In this document: in pieces, positions 9,042 to 17,702 of the stretch | Position numbering within the stretch: position 1 is the stretch's first letter | Layout of the letters: every line of letters begins with the position of its first letter | Program-made: the position numbers and the translations under genes | Origin: SZUA-22 sp963751695 | GTDB lineage: Bacteria > Bacteroidota > Ignavibacteria > Ignavibacteriales > Melioribacteraceae | Length of the DNA: 64,000 bases | Assembly: GCA_963751695.1 (NCBI GenBank) | Contig: CAVVVP010000002.1 | Span: 496,001-560,000 of the forward strand | Direction: 5' to 3' | Notes under the pieces: generated by a model | What the model was told of the DNA's origin: nothing | Databases searched by the model: none | What the model saw: only the letters and a program-made list of their open reading frames with translations

Positions 9042-9583
9042 TGCCTCTGAAACGATATATAGTTTTACTTCTATTTATCATTTCAATTATTAATTTCACA
9101 AAATGCACTAGCAGATACACACAAACATCAGCAGATGAAAATTTGCTCTCCCTTTCTTATGCAAAGGCAAAAACATCTCCTATTTCATTGCAGATTCCAA
9201 TTGGTTGGAGAGAAATAAATGCAAATGATTCAACTTTTATTGATCTCTGGTTGGTTAGTGAAGATTTCAAATCATCATTGAGCTTAATTCCACTTAATAG
9301 CGAAAACAAAGATCAAAGTCTCGATGAATGGGAAGTCATCAGCAAACTATCAAACAAAATGAAATTTAAAAATTCTGGAGTTGAGTTTATTGATGAAAAC
9401 TCAATTGAGATAAATGATAGTGCAATTGCTATCTATAATTTCACGCACAAAGATCACCATTATAGAGTCTGTATTTTTAATCATCTAAAGAGGTATTACG
9501 AACTAACGGCTTTAGAGCAAAATGAGAATAACCTTACAATTATTTCTGATATCCAGAATTCCGTTTTAGCTTCAATAAAATAA
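9041..9583 (+). CDS. Probable lipoprotein of unknown function
   Basis: This is a 180-residue protein with an N-terminal hydrophobic segment (KRYIVLLLFIISIINFTKC). The Cys at about residue 22 could be a lipidation site, though NFTKC is a poor lipobox. The remaining sequence is mixed alpha/beta, with a motif-poor core around IPIGWREINANDSTFIDLWLV; this resembles PsbP/DUF1795-like folds but only loosely. It is translationally coupled to the PorV/PorQ-family gene upstream, so the two products probably act together at the envelope. No specific function can be assigned. Confidence 0.6.
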   Translation: MPLKRYIVLLLFIISIINFTKCTSRYTQTSADENLLSLSYAKAKTSPISLQIPIGWREINANDSTFIDLWLVSEDFKSSLSLIPLNSENKDQSLDEWEVISKLSNKMKFKNSGVEFIDENSIEINDSAIAIYNFTHKDHHYRVCIFNHLKRYYELTALEQNENNLTIISDIQNSVLASIK

Positions 9584-9609
9584 AATTTCCACACTCCTAT
9601 AAGTAACAA

Positions 9610-10566
9610 CTATTTCTTCAAATTTATCTGATAAGCCACTTGAAGAAAATTGTATGACGAATCAATCATTATAATTTTAAGAAGATATCCTTTTTCTTTT
9701 TTTTTGAGTGAAGCAAAATGAAATCTTCTAATTTCATCAATATCACTAAATTCATCTTCCCACCTTACTTCATCCGCCACCAATAATTTTTGCTGAGGAC
9801 CTCCTCCTCCACCAATGACAAGAAAGTCCTTTCCTTCTAAATTAAAATGTTCAAATGCATGCACATGACCACTTAAAAATAATTTGGCTTTTTTTGATTT
9901 TAAGTATGCTGGGACAAAATAATTTTGTACTTCTTCTGATGGATCAACTCGAGTACTGTTTGTATACGGGGGATGGTGAGCACCAACAATCACCAAATTT
10001 ATTTTGGGATTCATATCGAGTGAATTCAACTCATTTTGATACCACAGATTTTGTGCCTCAATTTGATTGTTAGATAAAATATTAAAATTTGAGTTTAGCA
10101 AAATGACTGCTATTGAATCGATTATCACCGAATAACCAGTTTTAGAATGAAAAGGAAATCTGGTTTGAAAATTTACCTCTCCTTTCTTCGATAAAATAAA
10201 TAATTCATGATTTCCCAAAATTGGGTAAAAAGGCACATGCTTTCCTGACAATCGTTTTACAAAATTATCAATTTCTGTCCAATCCCGCTGTGCATAACCA
10301 AGTGAAACCAAATCCCCCAAATGGAAAACTGCTTTCGGTGCACGTTCAATAATATCTTCGAAAATCAATTCTCTAACATTTTTGTTATTGTTAGTTTCAT
10401 TCCAAAGGTATTCCAATGCTAATACATCCTGAGTATCACTAAGAAAAATAATCTCATTTGATTGAGATTCGTGCTGCATACTATTTGAATAATTTTTCTT
10501 AACGCTTGTAGAATCAGAAATCTGAAATAGTAAAGCTGGCAGTATTAATATTAAACTGAAAATCAT
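9610..10566 (-). CDS. Secreted calcineurin-like metallophosphoesterase
   Basis: This 318-residue protein has a hydrophobic N-terminus (MIFSLILILPALLFQISDS) and the dimetal phosphoesterase motifs in order: FLSDTQD, FHLGDLVSLG, ILGNHELF, VGAHHPPYT and FLSGHVHAFEH. The first motif reads SDTQD instead of the common D-x-H, so the first metal ligand set is slightly non-canonical. GGGGGPQQ near the C-terminus is typical of purple-acid-phosphatase-like and PhoD-like subfamilies. It is the last gene of a run with an outer-membrane barrel and a glycerophosphodiesterase lipoprotein, which suggests extracytoplasmic phosphoester scavenging. Confidence 0.85.
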   Translation of the reverse strand: MIFSLILILPALLFQISDSTSVKKNYSNSMQHESQSNEIIFLSDTQDVLALEYLWNETNNNKNVRELIFEDIIERAPKAVFHLGDLVSLGYAQRDWTEIDNFVKRLSGKHVPFYPILGNHELFILSKKGEVNFQTRFPFHSKTGYSVIIDSIAVILLNSNFNILSNNQIEAQNLWYQNELNSLDMNPKINLVIVGAHHPPYTNSTRVDPSEEVQNYFVPAYLKSKKAKLFLSGHVHAFEHFNLEGKDFLVIGGGGGPQQKLLVADEVRWEDEFSDIDEIRRFHFASLKKKEKGYLLKIIMIDSSYNFLQVAYQINLKK

Positions 10567-10611
10567 AAATATTCTACTTTTGATAAGTTAAATATAATGA
10601 GGTGGGAATAA

Positions 10612-11196
10612 TTAATACTCTAAAAGTATATATTTTAAAATGAATTGAAGTGATAAACTTCCATCATTAATTTTATTTACATAATCCCATTTTAATTCTC
10701 CCCCGATGGAGATCGAATGATTAATGCTATGAAAATAAGTCCCGGAGAGCATAAATCCTGAGCTGAGCTGAGTGCTTGTTACTTTATTGTCGTGTGAATT
10801 AACAGTGGAGTATAAAATATATGGTCCCGCTCCGATGTTTACCTCGAATTGATCGAATATTAGCATTGAATATACTGCTAAAATTGGCATAGCTGTTAAC
10901 TTAGTTTCAATATCTGTCACTCCAAAATCTGTATCAACATTTGACTGTGATGAAGAGTAAAATTGAATAAATCCCGACTGAAGTCCTATTCTTAATAAAT
11001 GTTCAGGTTGCCACATAATTCTGAGTGATCCATTAAATCCGTGATTGTTTAAACCTTTTGAATTCAGATCTGTAAAAAAAATACCGTAACCTGCACCTGC
11101 AATTGCATTCACAGAATATTTGGATTCATCATTCTGAGCAAATAATTGAGGTACAAATGCAAGTATTATAATTATTAGTATAAAAAATTTATTCAT
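10612..11196 (-). CDS. Small outer-membrane beta-barrel protein
   Basis: The protein is 194 residues long, with a signal peptide (MNKFFILIIIILAFVPQLFAQ) and alternating hydrophobic strands ending in an aromatic/hydrophobic C-terminus (LQFILKYILLEY), as expected for an eight- to ten-stranded barrel. Strand-like repeats such as LRIGLQSGFIQFYSSS and FEVNIGAGPYILYSTV support this. No named family is recognised. It lies 6 bp downstream of the glycerophosphodiesterase gene and is surely cotranscribed with it. Confidence 0.7.
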   Translation of the reverse strand: MNKFFILIIIILAFVPQLFAQNDESKYSVNAIAGAGYGIFFTDLNSKGLNNHGFNGSLRIMWQPEHLLRIGLQSGFIQFYSSSQSNVDTDFGVTDIETKLTAMPILAVYSMLIFDQFEVNIGAGPYILYSTVNSHDNKVTSTQLSSGFMLSGTYFHSINHSISIGGELKWDYVNKINDGSLSLQFILKYILLEY

Positions 11197-11202
11197 AATT
11201 TT

Positions 11203-12444
11203 TTATCTGGTATAGTGATAATAAGCAACGAGTGAGGGATAGTTTGTAACCATACCATCAAAATGACCATCATTTATGAATTCTTGAATAAAAGATGGAT
11301 CATCCATGGTCCATGTTATAACTTTTTTTCCTTCACTTTGCATTTGTAAAACCTTAGCGTTTTGTAATCCAAGTGTCCACCTTGGGCCCCATACCTCCGA
11401 TTTTGTTCTTTGGACATCTTCTGGTTCAAATTCATTCAAAGAAGGTGTTGTTTCCCAGTTAGGATCAGCCAAAAATTGATTTATTTTATCTTCAGTTGGC
11501 AATCCTAAATATATTTCTAATTTTCTGCCCATTGATTCCGCCCGCTGCAAAATATCTTTCTGAATTGCAATGACTTGGGCAATATCATTTTTTTTTGATT
11601 TCATATCAAGCCAGACAAATTCGATATTAGTATTCTCTAAAGTGTGTTCAAGTACTTCCATGAGAGTAGGTATCTTTTCCCCTCTCACTAAAGTGAGTAA
11701 CCGGAGTTGAGCAAAACTAAAATCTTCAATATTTCCCCAAAAAGTACTTTTCTCTACAAGCCTTAAATTTATAGTCTGATCGTGATAAAGGAATGGTACT
11801 CCATCTTGAGAGAGTTTTACATCAATTTCAATAGCATTCCCGCCAATAAGTTCAGTTATGTCAAGTATTTCAACAGTATTTTCGGAAGCGGGTAAATTAT
11901 CTGATGTTCGACCCCCACCTCTGTGAGCTAAAATGAAAAACTCAGTCTCTAATACTTCTTTGCTGAAAGGCCTTTCATATTCCAGTGACAAAAAATGTGT
12001 GGGACAATTATTATCATGGCCGTATTTTCCTTCAATTACAATTTTACTTACTGTTGATGTATCCGTCAATAATTCTGATCCACCATTTTCTGCATTGATA
12101 GACATTCTGAGCAATCCGGATTCTGTATTAACCGCATACCTCCAATATCCTTCAATTCTGATATCCAAGTCTGCACTGCCTGATTGCATAACACAATAAA
12201 TAGATTCCAATTCTCCAAAAATTGATAAGCCGTTTCTGCTCCATTTTAGTACTACCCTTTCACCAAAAACTTCATTACCATCAATAACTTTGTAGATACC
12301 TTCCATTTTCGATTTCGAGGAAGATGGCAGTGCCTGCGTACCTTCTAAGAATCGATCATCCTCAAAACGTGGTATTGGCACATCAACACTATTGTCGCAG
12401 CCCATTAGTAGACCGATCAATATAAAAGTTAATAAATATCTCAT
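11203..12444 (-). CDS. Glycerophosphodiester phosphodiesterase, lipoprotein form
   Basis: A lipobox (ILIGLLMGC) at the N-terminus predicts membrane anchoring. Residues of about 30-165 form an unidentified beta-rich domain. The C-terminal 240 residues are a GDPD TIM barrel: FILAHRGGGRTSDNLPASEN carries the catalytic His and Glu region, IEIDVKLSQDGVPFLYHD supplies the metal-binding Glu-Asp pair and the second His, and FVWLDMKSKK and VITWTMDDP complete the barrel. The enzyme would release glycerol-3-phosphate from phospholipid head groups outside the inner membrane. Its start overlaps the preceding barrel gene by 4 bp. The extra N-terminal domain is not part of typical GlpQ or UgpQ. Confidence 0.88.
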   Translation of the reverse strand: MRYLLTFILIGLLMGCDNSVDVPIPRFEDDRFLEGTQALPSSSKSKMEGIYKVIDGNEVFGERVVLKWSRNGLSIFGELESIYCVMQSGSADLDIRIEGYWRYAVNTESGLLRMSINAENGGSELLTDTSTVSKIVIEGKYGHDNNCPTHFLSLEYERPFSKEVLETEFFILAHRGGGRTSDNLPASENTVEILDITELIGGNAIEIDVKLSQDGVPFLYHDQTINLRLVEKSTFWGNIEDFSFAQLRLLTLVRGEKIPTLMEVLEHTLENTNIEFVWLDMKSKKNDIAQVIAIQKDILQRAESMGRKLEIYLGLPTEDKINQFLADPNWETTPSLNEFEPEDVQRTKSEVWGPRWTLGLQNAKVLQMQSEGKKVITWTMDDPSFIQEFINDGHFDGMVTNYPSLVAYYHYTR

Positions 12445-13145
12445 AATACTAATCCGACCTTAAATTCAGGTATCCAAAAATATCTATCAAAAGTTGAATA
12501 AGCAGCCCAAGTGGGGTAATAAAATTTAACATAATTTAATTTTAGACCTATAGAAAGAAAATGATCTTTCCAAAGGGGTTGTTCAATAACAGCAGTAAAA
12601 GCAACTCCGGCAAATTCATTAAAATTATTGGAAATTTCTAAATCGTCGGCATACTCACTAATTGAAGTAATGACAATTGCTTCGGTTAGCAGACTAATAG
12701 CAAATTTATTAAACTCATAACCAATATTGACGTTTGGATAATTTATCCATGCATTAATTTTGCTGTTAAATCCAAATTGTTTAAGCTGTCCATAAACAAA
12801 AGCTAAATCATATCCGAGGGCAAATGAAAATTTATCTATTGTATAATTCCACTTTGCTCCAAAAGCGATCTGCCAAGTGATAATATTAGTTTTTACATTA
12901 CCATTAAGTAAAAAGTTATGAGGTAATCCATATTGAGCGGAATACCCAATTAGTGGAGCCTTAAGATAATCTGAAGCTTCCTCAATAAAATCTTCCGGTA
13001 ACCTTGCAGATGATAAACTTATAATATGTTTAAATTCATTTAAAGAAATTTGATTTGGAAGTGCAAAATAATTTTTTGACAATTTATTCTCTTGACCCGT
13101 TAAAATCGCCGATCCAATCAAGAATAATAATAAAAAATTTTGCAT
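12441..13145 (-). CDS. Outer-membrane beta-barrel protein
   Basis: This 234-residue protein has a short signal peptide (MQNFLLLFLIGSAILTGQ) and a barrel-like pattern of amphipathic strands (KWNYTIDKFSFALGYDLAFVYGQL, NIGYEFNKFAISLLTEAIVI). It closes with FKVGLVL. It is the first gene of the barrel, GDPD, barrel, phosphoesterase series and overlaps the GDPD gene by 4 bp. I cannot name its family; a specific porin for a phosphodiester or its product is possible from context only. Confidence 0.65.
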   Translation of the reverse strand: MQNFLLLFLIGSAILTGQENKLSKNYFALPNQISLNEFKHIISLSSARLPEDFIEEASDYLKAPLIGYSAQYGLPHNFLLNGNVKTNIITWQIAFGAKWNYTIDKFSFALGYDLAFVYGQLKQFGFNSKINAWINYPNVNIGYEFNKFAISLLTEAIVITSISEYADDLEISNNFNEFAGVAFTAVIEQPLWKDHFLSIGLKLNYVKFYYPTWAAYSTFDRYFWIPEFKVGLVL

Positions 13146-13287
13146 GACTTTGAAAATAAATTTAATCCCCTATTTTAAGACCCAAAGTGCATCCCAAAAT
13201 ATTGATTGTTTCCCAGATAATTAACTATTATTTTCGATATTTACTAATTTACTCCAACAAAGTAATAACAATCATCTTAAACTAGAA

Positions 13288-14787
13288 TTATAATAATTGT
13301 GTTACTCCAAAAAATAAATTAAAGTTGTTATATATTGCCTTACTAGTACCACGATAACTTTGAATAAACAAATCCCCGGGTTCAACTGATCCAGTAGGGA
13401 AATTAAATATCTGAGGAAAATCGGTTCTTTCCCCATGACTATACTCAAATCCTATTCCAATAGAAGTTTTATCCATATTAACCGAAGCCCCGAGAGTAAA
13501 ATGATAAATATTAAAATCAGTAAATCCAAGCACCAGTTGCTCAATTCCTTCTGTAATCTCATTAATTTCTTCGAAATTTGCATTACTAAAATCTGTTCTA
13601 AAAGATGCATATCCGCTCAATTTATTATTGATCTTCTGCTCTAATGCAAGCCCTACATTAAATACTGGTTTCAGTGCATCATATACTCTCAATAATTCAG
13701 CACTGTCGATAGGTCTTACAGCTCTTGGGGTATTATGAATGAATTTACCACTTTCCGGTTGAATGACTACATATTTTGAAATTGGTGCAAACCATTCAAA
13801 TGCAAAGTGCACTAATGTTTTTTCTAAAATATTGTATTCTATACCTGCAGCAAATGAAAAAGGTGTTTTATAATCTACTGGCAATCCTTCCTGTCTATCT
13901 GATGCTAGTACATCGATAGGAGCTGTTTGGTTAGTGGTGCTATCCGTAAAAAACAAAACATTATTTGATGTTGCACTTAAATGATCGGTACCGCCACTTG
14001 CAAATTTAAATGCTATACTTGGGGTTGTTATAGTTGCTCCTAATTTAAGATTGTCCCACTCTGCCGATATTCCCAATTTGCCAGAGAATCTTACTGCCCA
14101 GTAATCGATATCGATGTATAGATCTGAAGTAGCTGTCCGTTGATAAGTTGTATCAAAAGCTGAATAAGATTCGTATCTAATTTTTGTTTGATCTCGATAT
14201 GCACCAATTAGAGTAAAACCGATACCCACATTTCCTGCAATCTTTCTTGAATAACCTAATCCAACGGATACTTCTGAAAGCAACACATCAAGTTTTCCTT
14301 GATTAATCAAATATTCATCCCCTTCGAAAGAGTTTCCAAAACCTGGTTGTGATGGTGGTCTAGTGGGAATTATATCTTTATAACCTTCATATCTTTCAGA
14401 TACTCTAACATAAGAATATCCACTACTGTAAATTATATAACTAAAACGACTGAGGGAATCTCCTAAAAATGGAAGACTACCAGCTAAAGAAGCCGGGTAC
14501 AAAGAAACTCTTGTATATCTTGAGTCAATATCTTGTCCTCCGCCATCAATAAAAGTGAAATCCTTAATACCATACATGTTAAAATTAAAATTCATACTAT
14601 TTTTACTAACAAAACTTGATGCTCCAGGATTATAAAAGGTCGCACTGTAATCTCTAACACCTCCTACGGCAATTCCACCTAATAAAGCTGTTCTACCTCC
14701 AAATGCTTGATCCCAATAATGCCTGTCCTGCCCCTTAATTGAGATACTGAATAGGATTATAAATCCAATTATCACTTTGTTTTTCAC
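13288..14787 (-). CDS. FadL/OmpP1/TodX-like outer-membrane transport protein
   Basis: This is a 499-residue barrel protein with a signal peptide (MKNKVIIGFIILFSISIKGQ). The mature start, DQAFGGRTALLGGIAVGGV, and ATFYNPGASSF match the FadL-family NPA(A/G) motif region that forms the inner hatch. The central part has many amphipathic strands, and the C-terminal region SIGIGFEYSHGERTDF is typical of the later barrel strands. FadL homologues move hydrophobic compounds across the outer membrane; the substrate here is unknown. It is a single gene, and I see no clear terminator on either side. Confidence 0.75.
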   Translation of the reverse strand: MKNKVIIGFIILFSISIKGQDRHYWDQAFGGRTALLGGIAVGGVRDYSATFYNPGASSFVSKNSMNFNFNMYGIKDFTFIDGGGQDIDSRYTRVSLYPASLAGSLPFLGDSLSRFSYIIYSSGYSYVRVSERYEGYKDIIPTRPPSQPGFGNSFEGDEYLINQGKLDVLLSEVSVGLGYSRKIAGNVGIGFTLIGAYRDQTKIRYESYSAFDTTYQRTATSDLYIDIDYWAVRFSGKLGISAEWDNLKLGATITTPSIAFKFASGGTDHLSATSNNVLFFTDSTTNQTAPIDVLASDRQEGLPVDYKTPFSFAAGIEYNILEKTLVHFAFEWFAPISKYVVIQPESGKFIHNTPRAVRPIDSAELLRVYDALKPVFNVGLALEQKINNKLSGYASFRTDFSNANFEEINEITEGIEQLVLGFTDFNIYHFTLGASVNMDKTSIGIGFEYSHGERTDFPQIFNFPTGSVEPGDLFIQSYRGTSKAIYNNFNLFFGVTQLL

Positions 14788-14965
14788 AACAAACTCCTTG
14801 GCAGATCATTTATAAAGACCTTGAACTTACTATCAGGTTTATATTGTGTAATTAAAACTTAACCAGCCTATAAATTCAATTCTTTGATACTTCAAGATTA
14901 TTCAATTTCTATATCAACTTCAATTTTATAATAACTAAAATTATATGGGGTGCTTTATAAAAATA

Positions 14966-16342
14966 TCACTCCAACAATTTGAATGCAATTGCGGCAATAA
15001 AACCAAATAAAGTACTCAAACCAACTGCGTTGGCATTACCAGTATGAACCGCTTCAGGAATCATTGCAGCAGCAATCATAGTAAGCATAGCCCCGGCAGC
15101 TAAACCTTCTGCAAATACTAACCAAGTATGGTTTAATGATTCAGCTAACAAAAAACCGCATCCCGACCCAATTGCTGTAATAACCATCAAAACAAACCAC
15201 ATCCAAAAAATTTTCATTTTTCCCCAACCTTGTTTTTTCATTGTGGCAGAGCTTGACATGGCTTCGGGAAAATTGGAGAGAAAAAGACCAACAATAAGTG
15301 TAAATGGAATAACATCTATAAAAGCTATTGAGTCTGTAACAGAAAGCTTTAATTGCATGAATAAAAACATCCCACTACCTATTACAAAACTTTCTGGAAT
15401 ACCGTCAATCAGAATGCCTAACCAAATTGCAAGAGGTGCTCCTTGATGCTCTTCTTTTAATTTTATCAGGTCCTTTGAACTTGGTAATTGAGTTCCTGTC
15501 TCTATTGCTTGCAATGCTTTGGATTTCCATTCTAATAATTTTTCAGTTTGTGTTGAATCAGTCTTTTCAATAAGCTCAAGTCTATCAGAAGTTAATCTTC
15601 TGCATTCTGTATCAAACTTATTAGATAGCTCACGCATTTTCTCAAAATCTGCTTGAGTTAGATAGAATCCTTTAATAATACCTTTTGCCTTAACGGTTCC
15701 TGGACTTGGGGCATTGGTTATTAGTGATAACATACCTAATATACTCCCCTGTCCGAAAACACCGGTTTTAATTCCATTACGTTTTACTTCAACTTCGCCA
15801 CTTGTAATAAATAGGAGTTTGTTTAAACTATCACCTTGCTTTGCAATAATTTCTTCATCATTGTAAAGAAACGGGTGGACAATTTTTATTAATTCATTTA
15901 CATGTTCAGAAGATAATTTCTGGAGTATATCAAACATTTCAAATGAATCAATTATTTTTTTGTTCCGTTTCTTTTCTTCAATACTCAAGTACCTAATTAT
16001 CCCGACAGTTTTTCTTAAAAATCCTCCTTTTGCATTTACCAGTTGATCAAGAAGAACATAAACTAACCCGCCAAAAATAAGCCCGATGAGCAGCGAAAAA
16101 AAGTTTCCTGTAGTTTGGCCATGTTCCATATTTGGATCTACTAACGCCAATACTGTCGGAGCTACCAATTCAACACTTAAAGCTGCAATAAGGGCGCCAG
16201 CACCAAATGCTGCCATGACCGATATTGTGATGGGACGAAATGAAAATCGAATACCAACAATTGATCCTAGAGGGAGTGATATTGCACTAATTCCACCCAA
16301 TGCAACCGCCCAGACAATGAATTTTAAGTTTATTAATTCCAT
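14966..16342 (-). CDS. ZIP-like membrane transporter with an inserted cyclic-nucleotide-binding domain
   Basis: The 458-residue protein has three N-terminal membrane segments (about 5-105), then a soluble insert, then five more segments (about 305-458). The insert at about 135-250 is a CAP_ED-like cyclic-nucleotide-binding fold: IVHPFLYNDEEIIAKQGD, LLFITSGEVEV and GQGSILGMLSL are its typical strands and glycine turns. A helical stretch follows. The C-terminal half carries ZIP motifs: IWLGILIDGIPESFVIGSG corresponds to the helix IV H-N-x-P-E-G motif, but with Asp-Gly in place of His-Asn, and EGLAAGAMLTMIAAAMIPEA corresponds to helix V. The altered metal residues leave substrate open. It is the last gene of the sigma-54 run. 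Confidence 0.75.
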   Translation of the reverse strand: MELINLKFIVWAVALGGISAISLPLGSIVGIRFSFRPITISVMAAFGAGALIAALSVELVAPTVLALVDPNMEHGQTTGNFFSLLIGLIFGGLVYVLLDQLVNAKGGFLRKTVGIIRYLSIEEKKRNKKIIDSFEMFDILQKLSSEHVNELIKIVHPFLYNDEEIIAKQGDSLNKLLFITSGEVEVKRNGIKTGVFGQGSILGMLSLITNAPSPGTVKAKGIIKGFYLTQADFEKMRELSNKFDTECRRLTSDRLELIEKTDSTQTEKLLEWKSKALQAIETGTQLPSSKDLIKLKEEHQGAPLAIWLGILIDGIPESFVIGSGMFLFMQLKLSVTDSIAFIDVIPFTLIVGLFLSNFPEAMSSSATMKKQGWGKMKIFWMWFVLMVITAIGSGCGFLLAESLNHTWLVFAEGLAAGAMLTMIAAAMIPEAVHTGNANAVGLSTLFGFIAAIAFKLLE

Positions 16343-16402
16343 TAATTTTAAATTTCCTTGTCGTATTGTTTTAATATACTAAAACCAAACTGAAAACTAA
16401 TT

Positions 16403-16804
16403 TCAACCACCAGGGTTGGCTATTTTAATGATGATGTTTATAAGAGCAATTATTCCAATTACGATTAGAGCGTAACCAATTTTTATTCCTAAAGAAGTTT
16501 TATGAAGATATCTATAATCAGGGTTGACAAGTCTTTTATGACTATTTCTGTTTTCCCTAATTGCTAAAACCATTGAGACAACTCCCAATACAATCATTGA
16601 AACACCAACAAGTTCAGAGCTTCTAAAGATAGTTCTACCTTCTGCTTTACTGGCAAATTCAAATATTCCAACTCCAAAACCGATTAAGGTCAATGATGTT
16701 CTCACCCACGCCATCATTGTTCTTTCATGAGCTTCGTGTGTTCTTTCTTTGGCAAGCTCATCTTTAATATCGGGTAGCCTTTTTGTTTTTTCTAATTCTT
16801 CCAT
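16403..16804 (-). CDS. DUF202/YidH-family inner-membrane protein
   Basis: This 133-residue protein has the DUF202 hallmark ERTMMAWVRTSLTLIGFGVGIFEF followed by two further hydrophobic segments (VGVSMIVLGVVSMVLAI and IGYALIVIGIIALINIIIKI). The hydrophilic N-terminus of about 30 residues is highly charged. The family is widespread and its function unknown. It sits 23 bp after the BASS transporter and 60 bp before the ZIP-like gene on the same strand, which suggests a membrane accessory role in the same system. Confidence 0.85.
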   Translation of the reverse strand: MEELEKTKRLPDIKDELAKERTHEAHERTMMAWVRTSLTLIGFGVGIFEFASKAEGRTIFRSSELVGVSMIVLGVVSMVLAIRENRNSHKRLVNPDYRYLHKTSLGIKIGYALIVIGIIALINIIIKIANPGG

Positions 16805-16827
16805 GTTTTTACTATTCCATATTCTTA

Positions 16828-17700
16828 TTATGTTGTAGTCTTAAGAGTTTCAACATCTCTTGCAAATATCCGAGCACCAATAGCTGCTAGAATAACCGAC
16901 CATAATGTCCACATCACAACCATAGTCACGATACGATGATCTGCGTTCGGAATAGCCAGTGCTGCCGCTAACACCGCTGCGATGTTGCGTGTGCCCATAC
17001 CCAATGCCATTACACTTTTCTCCGCCTGTTTAAGGCCAAATCCGAAGTAATACGTTATTATTGCCATTCCAACCATAAACAGAGTCATTGAAAGGAGTGC
17101 AAAGCTTCCAGCGGTATCTAGCATTGAGGAGCCATAAAGGACAAGACACCACACGATAGTTAACAAAGTGGAAAGTTGTGCAACTATTTTGATTGTCGGA
17201 AAAATCTTAGTTGCTGCAGTGTCATTGTAATATCTTATCGCTGCACCTATGATTAAAGGGAGAAGTATGGTTAAAAGAAGTGGTTTCGCGAGTGCCCAAG
17301 CATTTATTTCAATTCCTTTAATCATTATGGGTGCCATCACAGGCATTAGCAAAACTGTGCCGACTGCCACGAGTGGTATAAGAGCTCCAGCAAATGCCAT
17401 GTCTCCACGGGCTTTTGATACCATCTGTTGTAAAAACGGTGCGGTTGGTGCAAGACTTGTCAGTAATATTACTATTATGTATGGCTCAGCCAAAGGAATG
17501 ATCCAGATAATAATATACCCTAATGCAGGACCAAGAACCCAACCCCAAATAAAGATTAGAGATAGTGATTTTTTATCCTTTAGGACTTGCACTACACCAG
17601 GCATCATAACTTGGAGCCCCATGGCACCCAGGTTAGTAACGGTGAAGATTAAAACTAATGGGCCAAATGTGGCCTCAAGAAACTGCATAAATTCATTCAC
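16828..17700 (-). CDS. Bile acid:sodium symporter family (BASS/SBF) transporter
   Basis: This 290-residue membrane protein has about nine to ten hydrophobic helices. It carries the SBF family pattern, notably PTAPFLQQMVSKARGDMAFA, PVMAPIMIKG and the GLKQAEKSVMALGMGTRNIAAVLAAALAI region, which matches the G-T-R-N motif near the sodium site. Family members carry organic anions such as bile acids, pyruvate or pantoate with sodium. The start is GTG, two bases after the stop of the reductase gene, with a GGAGAA ribosome-binding site inside the end of that gene, so expression is coupled. In this operon it is the best candidate for uptake of an anionic organosulfur substrate, which is inference. Confidence 0.85.
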   Translation of the reverse strand: MNEFMQFLEATFGPLVLIFTVTNLGAMGLQVMMPGVVQVLKDKKSLSLIFIWGWVLGPALGYIIIWIIPLAEPYIIVILLTSLAPTAPFLQQMVSKARGDMAFAGALIPLVAVGTVLLMPVMAPIMIKGIEINAWALAKPLLLTILLPLIIGAAIRYYNDTAATKIFPTIKIVAQLSTLLTIVWCLVLYGSSMLDTAGSFALLSMTLFMVGMAIITYYFGFGLKQAEKSVMALGMGTRNIAAVLAAALAIPNADHRIVTMVVMWTLWSVILAAIGARIFARDVETLKTTT

Positions 17701-17702
17701 GG

